Positions 40,076 to 48,185 of a stretch of DNA of 64,000 nucleotides are shown piece after piece. The stretch lies in the NCBI RefSeq assembly GCF_022374875.2, contig NZ_CP092427.2:496001-560000 (forward strand), in the 5' to 3' direction. The notes under the pieces are model-generated. The model was not told the DNA's origin, did not search any database, and was given only the letters and a program-made list of their open reading frames with translations. How positions within the stretch are numbered: the first letter of the stretch is position 1; each line of letters begins with the position of its first letter. The position numbers and the translations under genes were made by a program. The stretch comes from Mycolicibacterium rufum (GTDB lineage Bacteria > Actinomycetota > Actinomycetes > Mycobacteriales > Mycobacteriaceae).

Positions 40076-41407
40076 ATGAGATTCACCAAGAAATGTCCCC
40101 CCTCGGGGCGGAATCGCGCCCGCTCGGCGCCTTCCGCCGTCCTCGTGCTGTTCGCCGTCCTCGCGCTCCTGCTGTCCGCCTGCGCAGGCAGTGGCGGGCC
40201 GGAGCAGACCGAGTCCACCGGCACCGGTGAGGTCGCGAAGGACACCTCCGGCACCGTGCGCATCCTGATGGAGAACGTGCCCGACACCGACATCGTCAAG
40301 TCGATGGTGGCCGACTTCAACAAGACCTATCCCGACGTGAAGGTCGACATCGAATCACTGACCTACGACCAGATGCGGGACAAGTTGGTGTCCTCGTTCC
40401 AGTCGTCGTCGCCGAACTACGACCTGATCGTCGTCGACAACCCGTGGATGGTCGACTTCGCCAACGCGAAATTCCTGCAGCCGCTCGACGCGCGCATCGA
40501 CAGCACACCCGACTACGACGCCGGCGACTTCTTCAAGCCCCTGACCGACATCACCACCGTCGACGGGGTGCGCTACGGCGTGCCGTTCTACAACTACGCA
40601 CTCGGATACCTCTACAACACCGACGATCTCACCGCGGCGAACCAGAAGGTGCCCACCACGCTGGACGAACTGGTCGCCACCAGCAAGGCGCTCAAGACGC
40701 CGGAGCGCGCAGGCATCGCGATGCAGCCGCAGCGCGGATACAAGATCTTCGAGGAGTGGGGCAACTGGCTGTTCGCCGCCGGGGGGTCGATCTACGACGC
40801 CGACGGCAAGGTCACGCTGAACACCCCGGAGGCCAAGCGGGCGTTGGAGGCCTACATCGACACCTACCGCACCGCGGCGCCGGCCAACAGCCTGAACTGG
40901 AGCATGGACGAGGCGCAGCGGTCGGTCTCGGCCAACCAGTCCGCGTCGATGATCAACTACAACTGGCAGCTGCCCGCGCTCAACCAGCCCGGCTCGGGTC
41001 CCGCGGCCGGCAAGATCAAGCTGGCCACCATCCCCGGCGGCAAGCAGGTGCTGGGGTCGTGGAGCTGGGCCATCCCCGCCAACTCCGCCACCTCCGACGC
41101 CGCCTGGGCCTTCGCCTCGTGGATCACCGCCAAGCCCAACGACGTCGCGCGCGTCGAGAAGGGCGGCGCCGCGATCCGCAAGAGCACCCTGGCCGATCCG
41201 GCGGTGCTGCAAGGGAAGTTCGGCGAGGAGTACTACAAGACGGTCGAGCAACTGCTCGCCAATTCGGCTCCGCTGAGCCAGGGCCCCAGCGGCGAGGAGA
41301 TGATCCAGGCCGTCGGGACCGAGCTCAACGAAGCGGTGGCCGGCACGAAGAGCGTCGACGACGCGTTGGCCGCCGCCCAGGCGGAGGCCGAGAAGATCCA
41401 GGGCTGA
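40076..41407 (+). CDS. ABC importer sugar-binding lipoprotein
   Basis: Extracellular solute-binding protein of 443 residues (family 1, maltose/glycerol-phosphate type). Signal peptide with lipobox LSAC (Cys36). The mature protein has GTVRILMENVPDTDIVKSMV, YDLIVVDNPWMVDFA and RYGVPFYNYALGYLYN, the last being the typical hinge and ligand region. ATG at 40076 is preceded by AAAGGA. It is followed by two permeases and an ATPase, making a complete importer. Confidence 0.92.
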   Translation: MRFTKKCPPSGRNRARSAPSAVLVLFAVLALLLSACAGSGGPEQTESTGTGEVAKDTSGTVRILMENVPDTDIVKSMVADFNKTYPDVKVDIESLTYDQMRDKLVSSFQSSSPNYDLIVVDNPWMVDFANAKFLQPLDARIDSTPDYDAGDFFKPLTDITTVDGVRYGVPFYNYALGYLYNTDDLTAANQKVPTTLDELVATSKALKTPERAGIAMQPQRGYKIFEEWGNWLFAAGGSIYDADGKVTLNTPEAKRALEAYIDTYRTAAPANSLNWSMDEAQRSVSANQSASMINYNWQLPALNQPGSGPAAGKIKLATIPGGKQVLGSWSWAIPANSATSDAAWAFASWITAKPNDVARVEKGGAAIRKSTLADPAVLQGKFGEEYYKTVEQLLANSAPLSQGPSGEEMIQAVGTELNEAVAGTKSVDDALAAAQAEAEKIQG

Positions 41408-41461
41408 CGCCCACCCCGAGAACCGGAAGCCGACCACCCCACGAAAGGAGCGCAGACCGCC

Positions 41462-42325
41462 GTGAATTCCCCTCTGAGGTTCCAGCACGGCATGGTCGCC
41501 CCCCTCGTCGCCCTTTTCGTCGGGGTGGTCGGTTTCCCTCTCGGCTACGCGGCCTATCTGAGCGTCACCGACTACAAACTGACCGACCGTGGCGCGCCGT
41601 CGATCGTCGGACCCGACAACTACGTCGCGACCTTCGGCGACGCCGCGTTCTGGCACGCGTTCGGCACCACCGCGGTGTTCGTCGCCGTGGCCGTCGGCGT
41701 CGAACTCGTCATCGGACTGGCGATCGCGTTGGCCCTGCAGAAGCAGCGCTGGGCCCGCGACCTGACCCGGTCGATGCTGCTGGCGCCCATGTTCATCACC
41801 CCCATCGCGGTCGGCCTGACGTTCCGCTTCCTGCTCAACGATCAACTGGGCGCGATCCCCGAGATGCTGCGCGCGGTCGGCCTCGAGTACGACTTCTTCG
41901 GGCCTGGCCGCGCGCTGTTCACCATCGCGTTCATCGACGTCTGGCAGTGGACACCGTTCATGGTGCTGCTCCTGCTCGCCGGCCTGGAATCCATTCCGCG
42001 CGAACCACTCGACGCGGCGCGGATGGACGGTGCCGGCGGACTGTACGTGCTGCGCCGGGTCACGCTGCCGCTGCTGGCGCCGGTCCTGGTGGTCGCGATC
42101 CTGCTGCGCTGCCTCGACGCGATGAAGGTGTTCGAATACGTCTTCGCCACCACCAGGGGCGGTCCCGGCACCGAGACCGAGACGCTGCAGTACTTCATCT
42201 ACCAGACCGGCATCCAGTTCTTCCGCCTCGGCTCCGCGGCGTCGATGGCGTTCGTGGTGCTCGTCGTGGTCCTCGCCGTCATCGTGGTCGCGTTCCGCCG
42301 GATGGAACGGGCGAAAAGCCGATGA
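41462..42325 (+). CDS. Sugar ABC importer permease, UgpA/MalF-like
   Basis: Membrane permease of 287 residues with six helices and the coupling loop EPLDAARMDGAGGLYVLRRV (EAA motif) near residue 185. GTG at 41462 follows a GAAAGGAG site. Its stop overlaps the second permease by four bases (ATGA), indicating a heterodimeric channel with the next gene product. Confidence 0.92.
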   Translation: MNSPLRFQHGMVAPLVALFVGVVGFPLGYAAYLSVTDYKLTDRGAPSIVGPDNYVATFGDAAFWHAFGTTAVFVAVAVGVELVIGLAIALALQKQRWARDLTRSMLLAPMFITPIAVGLTFRFLLNDQLGAIPEMLRAVGLEYDFFGPGRALFTIAFIDVWQWTPFMVLLLLAGLESIPREPLDAARMDGAGGLYVLRRVTLPLLAPVLVVAILLRCLDAMKVFEYVFATTRGGPGTETETLQYFIYQTGIQFFRLGSAASMAFVVLVVVLAVIVVAFRRMERAKSR

Positions 42326-43137
42326 CCCGATCCCGGATGGTCACCGCGCTGCGGGTGGCGCTGCTGTGGGCTGCCGGTATCACCGTCGCCTTCCCGCTGG
42401 TGTGGATCGCGCTGGCCAGCGTGAAAACCCCTGAGCAACTCAATGATCCGTTCCTGCTGAACTTCACCCCGACGCTGGCGAGCTGGCACAACGTGCTGAC
42501 CTCGGGCATCCTCGGCGCGGCCGGGCGCAGCGCCCTGGTCGCGCTGATCACCGTCGGCATCAGCGTCGTCGTCGGCAGCATGGGCGCCTACGCGATCGCC
42601 CGGTTCCGCGCAGGCGGCACGCTGACCCGCTTCGGGATGCTCGCCGCGCAGGTACTCCCACCGGCGGTGCTGGTGTTCCCGTTCCTGACGATGGCCTACG
42701 CGCTGCGGCTGACCGACACGCTGGTGCCGGTGATCTTCGCGCACCTGAGTTTCGTTCTGCCCGTGGTCACCTGGTTCCTGATCGGGTTCTTCGAGGCCGT
42801 GCCGCCGTCGCTGGAGGAGCAGGCCCAGGTCGACGGGTTCACCCGCTTTGCCGCGTTCCGGCTCGTGGTGCTGCCCCAGGTGCTGCCCGGGATCGGCGCG
42901 TCGGCGATCTTCGGGTTCACCCTGTCGTGGAACGACCTGTTCTACGGCCTGATCCTGGCGCCGGGCAAGGCGGCGATCCTGCCGGTGGCGATCGCCGGTT
43001 TCAACACGTTCCGCGGTGTGCAGATCGGCTCGATGAGCGCGGCGATCCTCATCGCGGTGATCCCCGTCGTCGTGGCGAGCTTCTTCATCCAACGCAAGCT
43101 GGTGCAGGGCATCAGCGGCGGCGCGGTGAAGTTCTAG
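42322..43137 (+). CDS. Sugar ABC importer permease, UgpE/MalG-like
   Basis: Membrane permease of 271 residues, second half of the channel. EAA loop LEEQAQVDGFTRFAAFRLV near residue 175, and the MalG-type C-terminus VQGISGGAVKF. ATG at 42322 gives an ATGA overlap with the first permease; the very long open frame upstream only shadows the binding-protein gene. Confidence 0.93.
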   Translation: MTRSRMVTALRVALLWAAGITVAFPLVWIALASVKTPEQLNDPFLLNFTPTLASWHNVLTSGILGAAGRSALVALITVGISVVVGSMGAYAIARFRAGGTLTRFGMLAAQVLPPAVLVFPFLTMAYALRLTDTLVPVIFAHLSFVLPVVTWFLIGFFEAVPPSLEEQAQVDGFTRFAAFRLVVLPQVLPGIGASAIFGFTLSWNDLFYGLILAPGKAAILPVAIAGFNTFRGVQIGSMSAAILIAVIPVVVASFFIQRKLVQGISGGAVKF

Positions 43138-43153
43138 GAGAAGGTAAGCGCTC

Positions 43154-44215
43154 ATGTCAACCGTTCGATTCTCCGGCGTCACCAAAGCGTACGGAAACAC
43201 CGCTGTGGTCAGCGATCTCGACCTCGAGCTGCCCGACGGCTCGTTCACCGTGCTCGTCGGCCCCTCCGGGTGCGGCAAGTCCACGTCGCTGCGCATGCTG
43301 GCGGGGCTGGAAAGCGTCACGTCGGGCACCATCACCATCGGCGACCGCGACGTCACCGCGCTGGCGCCGCGCGAGCGCGACATCGCGATGGTGTTCCAGA
43401 ACTACGCGCTCTACCCCCATCTGACCGTCGCCGAGAACATCGCCTTCCCGCTGCGCGCCACCCGCACGCCCCGCCGTGAGGCCCTGTCCCGCGCCGCGGA
43501 GGTCGCCGAATCCCTCGGCTTGGCGACGCTGTTGTCCCGCAAGCCGAAAGACCTCAGCGGCGGCCAACAGCAGCGCGTCGCGATCGGCCGGGCCATCATC
43601 CGCAAGCCGTCGGTGTTCCTGTTCGACGAGCCGCTGTCCAATCTCGACGCGAAGCTGCGCGTGGAGACCCGCACCGAGCTGCTGCAGATCCAGCGGCGGC
43701 TGGGCATCACCTCGGTGTACGTCACCCACGACCAGGAGGAGGCGATGACGCTCAGCGACCGCATGGTCGTCATGCGCGACGGCCGGATCGCCCAGCAGGG
43801 GCCGCCGCAGGAGGTGTACGCCCGCCCGGAGGACACGTTCGTCGCGTCCTTCGTCGGCAGCCCGAAGATGAATCTGCTCGACGGTGAGCACACCGGCACC
43901 GGATTCACGCTCGCCAACGGCGTCGTCCTCACCGCGGACCAGGCCACCGCCCAGGGGCCGGTCCGGCTCGGCGTGCGGCCCGACGATTTGCTGCTCTCCG
44001 TCGCCGGGGACGAGGCTCCCTCCCGCGTCATCCTGATCGAGAACCTCGGTCCGCGCGCCATCGTCACGATCGACGCCTGCGGCACCGAACTGACCAGCGT
44101 GGTGGACACGGTGGGGCTGACCGGCATCACCGAGGGCACCCCCGTCTCCCTCGCCGTGCGTCCCGGCGCCGGTCACCCGTTCGACCCCGCCACCGGCCGG
44201 CGACTCGCCGGCTGA
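43154..44215 (+). CDS. Sugar ABC importer ATPase, MsmK/UgpC-like
   Basis: ATPase of 353 residues driving the sugar importer. Walker A GPSGCGKST (about 36-44), signature LSGGQQQRVAIGRA, Walker B VFLFDEPLSNLDA, switch VTHDQEEA, then a C-terminal MalK-type regulatory (TOBE) domain with SFVGSPKMNLLDG and RLGVRPDDLLL. AGGAGAAGG precedes the ATG. Such ATPases can serve several importers. Confidence 0.94.
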   Translation: MSTVRFSGVTKAYGNTAVVSDLDLELPDGSFTVLVGPSGCGKSTSLRMLAGLESVTSGTITIGDRDVTALAPRERDIAMVFQNYALYPHLTVAENIAFPLRATRTPRREALSRAAEVAESLGLATLLSRKPKDLSGGQQQRVAIGRAIIRKPSVFLFDEPLSNLDAKLRVETRTELLQIQRRLGITSVYVTHDQEEAMTLSDRMVVMRDGRIAQQGPPQEVYARPEDTFVASFVGSPKMNLLDGEHTGTGFTLANGVVLTADQATAQGPVRLGVRPDDLLLSVAGDEAPSRVILIENLGPRAIVTIDACGTELTSVVDTVGLTGITEGTPVSLAVRPGAGHPFDPATGRRLAG

Positions 44216-44238
44216 CACAGAGAGGAACGAAGCACACG

Positions 44239-45009
44239 ATGAGCAGAACCGCGGTGGTGACCGGCGCAGGATCGGGCATCGGGCGTGCCATCGCCCACGC
44301 ACTGGCCCAACGGGATTGGCGCGTGGTGGTCACCGATCTCGACGGCGACGCGGCGGCCGGCGTCGCGGCGGCACTGCCCCACCCCGACGCCGGCCACGAG
44401 TCGGCCTCCCTGGACGTCACGTCCGCCGACGCGGCGGCCGCCGTGGCCGCCGACGTCGCCTCGCGGCGGGGACTGCACGCCTGGGTCAGCAACGCCGGCA
44501 TCTCGTTCATGCACCGCTTCCTCGACGCGCCCGTCGAGCGCTACGAACAGACGATGGCGGTGAACCTCAAGGGCGTCTTCGTGTGCGGGCAGGCCGCGGC
44601 ACGGGAGATGGTGCGCATCGGCGTGGCCGGCGCGATCGTCAACACCGCCTCGATGGCCGGCAAGCAGGGGCGGGTGCCCTACCTGTCCGACTACGTCGCG
44701 TCCAAATTCGGCGTCGTGGGCCTCACCCAGGCGATGGCCTACGAATTGGGCGAGCACGGCATCACCGTCAACTGCGTCTGCCCCGGCTACGTCGAAACAC
44801 CCATGCAATCACGGGAACTGGAGTGGGAAGCCGAGTTGCGCGGCACCACCCCGGAAGGAGTCAGGGACATGATGATCGCCGACACCCCGCTCGGCCGGCT
44901 CGAGCAGCCCGAGGACGTGGCGCGCGCGGTCGCCTTCCTGGTCTCCGAGGACGCCCGCTTCATCACCGGGGAGGCGCTCGCCGTCAACGGCGGTGCCTTC
45001 ATGGACTGA
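44239..45009 (+). CDS. SDR sugar/polyol dehydrogenase
   Basis: Classical short-chain dehydrogenase of 256 residues. TGAGSGIGRA cofactor loop, VTDLD after the second strand (Asp favours NAD), NAGIS, catalytic Ser in NTASMAG and YVASK (Tyr, Lys). VNCVCPGYVETPM and GEALAVNGGAFMD are typical. Place in the sugar operon suggests oxidation of the imported sugar or polyol. Ribosome binding site GAGAGGA before ATG 44239. Confidence 0.9.
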   Translation: MSRTAVVTGAGSGIGRAIAHALAQRDWRVVVTDLDGDAAAGVAAALPHPDAGHESASLDVTSADAAAAVAADVASRRGLHAWVSNAGISFMHRFLDAPVERYEQTMAVNLKGVFVCGQAAAREMVRIGVAGAIVNTASMAGKQGRVPYLSDYVASKFGVVGLTQAMAYELGEHGITVNCVCPGYVETPMQSRELEWEAELRGTTPEGVRDMMIADTPLGRLEQPEDVARAVAFLVSEDARFITGEALAVNGGAFMD

Positions 45010-45061
45010 GCACCCGGTCCTCCCCGATCACCCGCATCTTCACGAGAGAAAGGCACCTTCA

Positions 45062-45883
45062 GTGACCACCACCTGGCTCGACGAGGTCTTCCACGTCGCC
45101 AAACCCGTCATCGCGATGCTGCACCTGTCCGCGCTGCCCGGAGACCCCGGCTACGACTCCGCGGGCGGAATCGCCGCCGTGGTGGAGCGCGCCCGCGCCG
45201 AACTCGATGCCCTGCAGAGCGGCGGCGTCGACGGCATCATGATCAGCAACGAGTTCAGCCTGCCGTACCTCACCAAGACCGAACCGATCACGGCGATCAC
45301 GATGGCCCGCATCATCGGTGAACTGCTGCCCGACATCACGGTCCCCTACGGGGTGAACGTGCTGTGGGACGGGCGCGCATCGATCGACCTGGCCGTGGCG
45401 ACCGGCGCGTCGTTCGTCCGGGAGATCTTCACCGGCGTCTACGCCAGCGACTTCGGCCTGTGGGACACCAATGTCGGCGAGGTGGCCCGCCACCGCGCGC
45501 GGGTCGGCGGATCCGGGGTGAAGCTGCTGTTCAACATCGTGCCGGAGTCGGCGCAGTATCTCGCCGACCGGGATCTGGCGGCCATTACGCGCACCACCGT
45601 GTTCGCAACGCTGCCCGACGCGATCTGCGTCTCGGGCGCGACCGCAGGCGCGCCCACCGACACCGAGGCGCTCAAGGTGGTCAAGCAGGCTGCCGGCGCG
45701 GTGCCGGTGTTCGTCAACACCGGCGTGCGGGCCGAGAACGTGGCGGCTCAACTCAGCGTCGCCGACGGCGCGGTCGTGGGCACCTACTTCAAGAAGGACG
45801 GCCTGTTCGCCAACGCCGCCGAGAAGTCACGGGTGGAGGAACTCATGACCGCGGCGAAGGAGTTCCGCGCTCAGCTCTCCTGA
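45062..45883 (+). CDS. BtpA/SgcQ-family TIM-barrel protein
   Basis: Protein of 273 residues with KPVIAMLHLSALPGDPGY at the N-terminus, DGIMISNEFSLPYL, PYGVNVLWDG, AICVSGATAGAPTD and GAVVGTYFKKDG, matching the BtpA/SgcQ family (a TIM barrel with a phosphate-binding C-terminal loop). In E. coli the relative SgcQ also sits in an uncharacterised sugar operon. A role in handling a sugar phosphate is inferred. GTG at 45062 after GAGAGAAAGG; the 3' end overlaps the convergent HxlR gene by 41 bases. Confidence 0.85.
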   Translation: MTTTWLDEVFHVAKPVIAMLHLSALPGDPGYDSAGGIAAVVERARAELDALQSGGVDGIMISNEFSLPYLTKTEPITAITMARIIGELLPDITVPYGVNVLWDGRASIDLAVATGASFVREIFTGVYASDFGLWDTNVGEVARHRARVGGSGVKLLFNIVPESAQYLADRDLAAITRTTVFATLPDAICVSGATAGAPTDTEALKVVKQAAGAVPVFVNTGVRAENVAAQLSVADGAVVGTYFKKDGLFANAAEKSRVEELMTAAKEFRAQLS

Positions 45884-46340
45884 CCAACCGCACGCCGAGT
45901 TCGTCGGGGGGCACCCGGTGCCCCTCGGCGCACACCACCTCGACGCCGGCCTGTGCGCCACACCCGAGATGGGTCAGCCGCAGCGGGACATCACCGAGAT
46001 GCTTGCGGCCCCACTCGAACATCGCCCACACCACCGGCATGAAGTCGGTGCCGGCCTCGGTCAGCACGTACTCGTCCCGGACGCGCTGTCCGGGCTCACG
46101 GTAGGGCTGCTTGGTCAGCAGACCCGCCTCGACGAGCTCGGACAGCCGCGCCGACGTGGCGGCCCTGGTGATCCCGACGCGGCGCGAGAAGTCGTCGAAC
46201 CGGGTGGTGCCGTAGTACGCCTCCCGCATGATCAGCATCGCGGATTTGGTGCCGACCAGCCCCATCGTCTTCTCGATCGCGCAATGACCGATCGCCGACC
46301 ACGAGTCGCGGTCGGCCAGCGGCCCCTGCAGCACTGTCAT
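45843..46340 (-). CDS. HxlR-family transcriptional regulator
   Basis: Winged-helix regulator of 165 residues. CAIEKTMGLVGTKSAMLIMR, FDDFSRRVGITRAATSARLSEL (recognition helix) and LLTKQPYREPGQRVRDEYVLT are HxlR signatures; a C-terminal tail with Cys residues (HLGCGAQAGVEVVC) may bind metal. ATG at 46340 has GGGGAG eight bases upstream. Divergent from the thiolase gene, with repeats between them, so it probably controls both. Confidence 0.9.
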   Translation of the reverse strand: MTVLQGPLADRDSWSAIGHCAIEKTMGLVGTKSAMLIMREAYYGTTRFDDFSRRVGITRAATSARLSELVEAGLLTKQPYREPGQRVRDEYVLTEAGTDFMPVVWAMFEWGRKHLGDVPLRLTHLGCGAQAGVEVVCAEGHRVPPDELGVRLVRRAERGTPSPRS

Positions 46341-46374
46341 GCAGATCACTCCCCTGCTGGGTTGTTGTCAATGA

Positions 46375-46413
46375 ACTCAGGTGTTAGATCTGAGTATAGA
46401 GAGCAGTACTCAG
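46375..46413. promoter_or_regulatory. Triple half-site operator, HxlR/thiolase intergenic region
   Basis: ACTCAG (46375-46380), CTGAGTA (46390-46396) and TACTCAG (46407-46413) alternate in orientation with spacings of 9 and 10 bases. The second pair is a perfect 7-base inverted repeat. They sit between the divergent HxlR and thiolase starts. Confidence 0.55.
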
Positions 46414-46437
46414 CGACGAGTCTCAGGAGGACCCCGC

Positions 46438-47622
46438 ATGCCCGGATATTCAGACCGCGACGCCGTCATCGTCGGCGCGGTGCGCACCCCCGTCGGCAAG
46501 GGCAAGGCCAGCGGTGCCCTGCACGATGTGCTGCCCGCCGACCTGCTGGCGCACAGCCTGCGCGAGCTCATCACCCGGACCGGGGTCGACCCCGTCGACG
46601 TCGAGGACGTCATCGCGGGCGCCGTCACCCAGGTCGGCGACCAGGCCGTCAACATCGCACGAAACGCGTTGTTGGGAGCCGGTTTTCCCGAGACCGTGCC
46701 CGGAACCACGGTGGACCGGCAGTGCGGCAGCAGCCAGCAGGCGATCAGCTTCGCCGCGCAGGGTGTGCTGGCCGGGGCGTACGACGTCGTGATCGCCGCC
46801 GGGGTCGAGTCGATGAGCCGGGTGCCGATGGGGTCATCGGTGCTGCCCGGCAGCAATCCGTTCGGAAGCGGCATGACGCAACGCTATCCCGACGGACTGG
46901 TGGCCCAGGGCATCAGCGCGGAGCTGATCGCCGCACGGTGGAACCTGTCCCGCACCGAGCTCGACGAGTTCTCCGCCGAGAGTCATCAGAAGGCCGCCCG
47001 CGCCACCAAGGACGGCCTGTTCGATGCCGAACTGGCCCCGATCGCCGGGCTGACGACCGACGAGATCATCCGCCCCGACACGACGGTCGAGACCCTCGCC
47101 GGGCTGCGGCCGGCGTTCTTCAACGAGACGATCGGCGCCCGGTTCCCCCAGATCACCTGGGAGATCACCCCGGGCAACAGCTCGCCGCTGTCCGACGGCA
47201 GCGCCGCGGTGATGATCACCAGTGGGGCTGCCGCCCGCCGGCTCGGCCTGACGCCGCTGGCCCGCATTCACACCACGGTGGCCGTCGGCTCCGACCCGCT
47301 CTACATGCTGACCGGGGTGATCCCGGCGACGGAGAAGGTGCTCGCCCGGTCGGGGCTGCACCTGCGCGACATCGACCTGTTCGAGGTCAATGAGGCGTTC
47401 GCCCCGGTGGTGTTGGCGTGGGCCCGCGACACCGGCGCCGATCTGATGCGCACCAACGTCAACGGCGGCGCCATCGCGATTGGCCACCCCCTGGGCGCCA
47501 GCGGGGCCCGCATCATGACCACGCTGGTCAACGCCCTGCAGCAACGCGACGGCCGCTACGCGTTGCAGACGATGTGCGAGGGCGGCGGCATGGCCAACGC
47601 CACCATCATCGAACGGCTGTAG
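46438..47622 (+). CDS. Thiolase (acetyl-CoA acyltransferase)
   Basis: Acyl-CoA thiolase of 394 residues. The catalytic nucleophile Cys96 is in DRQCGSSQQA, His350 in IAIGHPLGASGAR and Cys380 in MCEGGGMA, with VNEAFAPV preceding them; all four conserved blocks are intact. It would act in fatty-acid or sterol side-chain degradation or in acetoacetyl-CoA formation. ATG at 46438 follows CAGGAGGA. Divergent from an HxlR regulator and ends one base before the convergent F420-type gene. Confidence 0.93.
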   Translation: MPGYSDRDAVIVGAVRTPVGKGKASGALHDVLPADLLAHSLRELITRTGVDPVDVEDVIAGAVTQVGDQAVNIARNALLGAGFPETVPGTTVDRQCGSSQQAISFAAQGVLAGAYDVVIAAGVESMSRVPMGSSVLPGSNPFGSGMTQRYPDGLVAQGISAELIAARWNLSRTELDEFSAESHQKAARATKDGLFDAELAPIAGLTTDEIIRPDTTVETLAGLRPAFFNETIGARFPQITWEITPGNSSPLSDGSAAVMITSGAAARRLGLTPLARIHTTVAVGSDPLYMLTGVIPATEKVLARSGLHLRDIDLFEVNEAFAPVVLAWARDTGADLMRTNVNGGAIAIGHPLGASGARIMTTLVNALQQRDGRYALQTMCEGGGMANATIIERL

Positions 47623-47623
47623 G

Positions 47624-48076
47624 TCACGACCGGACGAGCTCGAACAGCGGGATGACCCGCTCGGTCTTGGCCTGGTACTCGCCGAACTGCGGCGCCTTCT
47701 CGACCACCCGCGGATACAGCGCGTCGCGCTCGTCGCGCGGCAGCTCGCGGGCCTCGGCGTCGTAGGCCTCGGTGCCGATCTCGACCCGCACCCTCGGCTG
47801 GGCGCGCAGATTGTGCACCCATGCCGGGGCCTTCGGGGCGCCGCCGAAGGAGCCGGCGATCAGCACGCGGCCGTCGATGTCGAAGTAGACCAGCGGTGAG
47901 ATCCGCGGCTTTCCCGACTTGGCACCGACCGTCGTCACCAGGACCAGATCGGAACCCTCGAACGGACCGCCGACGACACCGCCGTTGGCCCGGAAGTCCT
48001 CGACCACCTGCCTGTTCATGTCGTCCAGGGCATGGCGATCGGACACCAGGTCGTCTGCGTTGAATTCTTCGCTCAC
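47624..48076 (-). CDS. Ddn-like F420-dependent nitroreductase-family protein (copy 1)
   Basis: Split-barrel flavin/deazaflavin protein of 150 residues. TTVGAKSGKPRISPLVYF, GSFGGAPKAPAWVHNLRAQP and VEIGTEAYDAEA are the signatures of deazaflavin-dependent (Ddn-type) oxidoreductases that use F420H2 in mycobacteria. Substrate unknown. Closely similar throughout to the protein at 50768-51217; the two flank the Baeyer-Villiger fusion gene. Confidence 0.9.
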   Translation of the reverse strand: MSEEFNADDLVSDRHALDDMNRQVVEDFRANGGVVGGPFEGSDLVLVTTVGAKSGKPRISPLVYFDIDGRVLIAGSFGGAPKAPAWVHNLRAQPRVRVEIGTEAYDAEARELPRDERDALYPRVVEKAPQFGEYQAKTERVIPLFELVRS

Positions 48077-48185
48077 GACCGGTCATGACCGTCCGGGGCG
48101 GTGATCTATTCCCGGACGGGAACACCGCACGGGCAATCCGCGCGAAACACGTCGTTGCGCGGCCGCCACGGCGGACGATGGGGTG

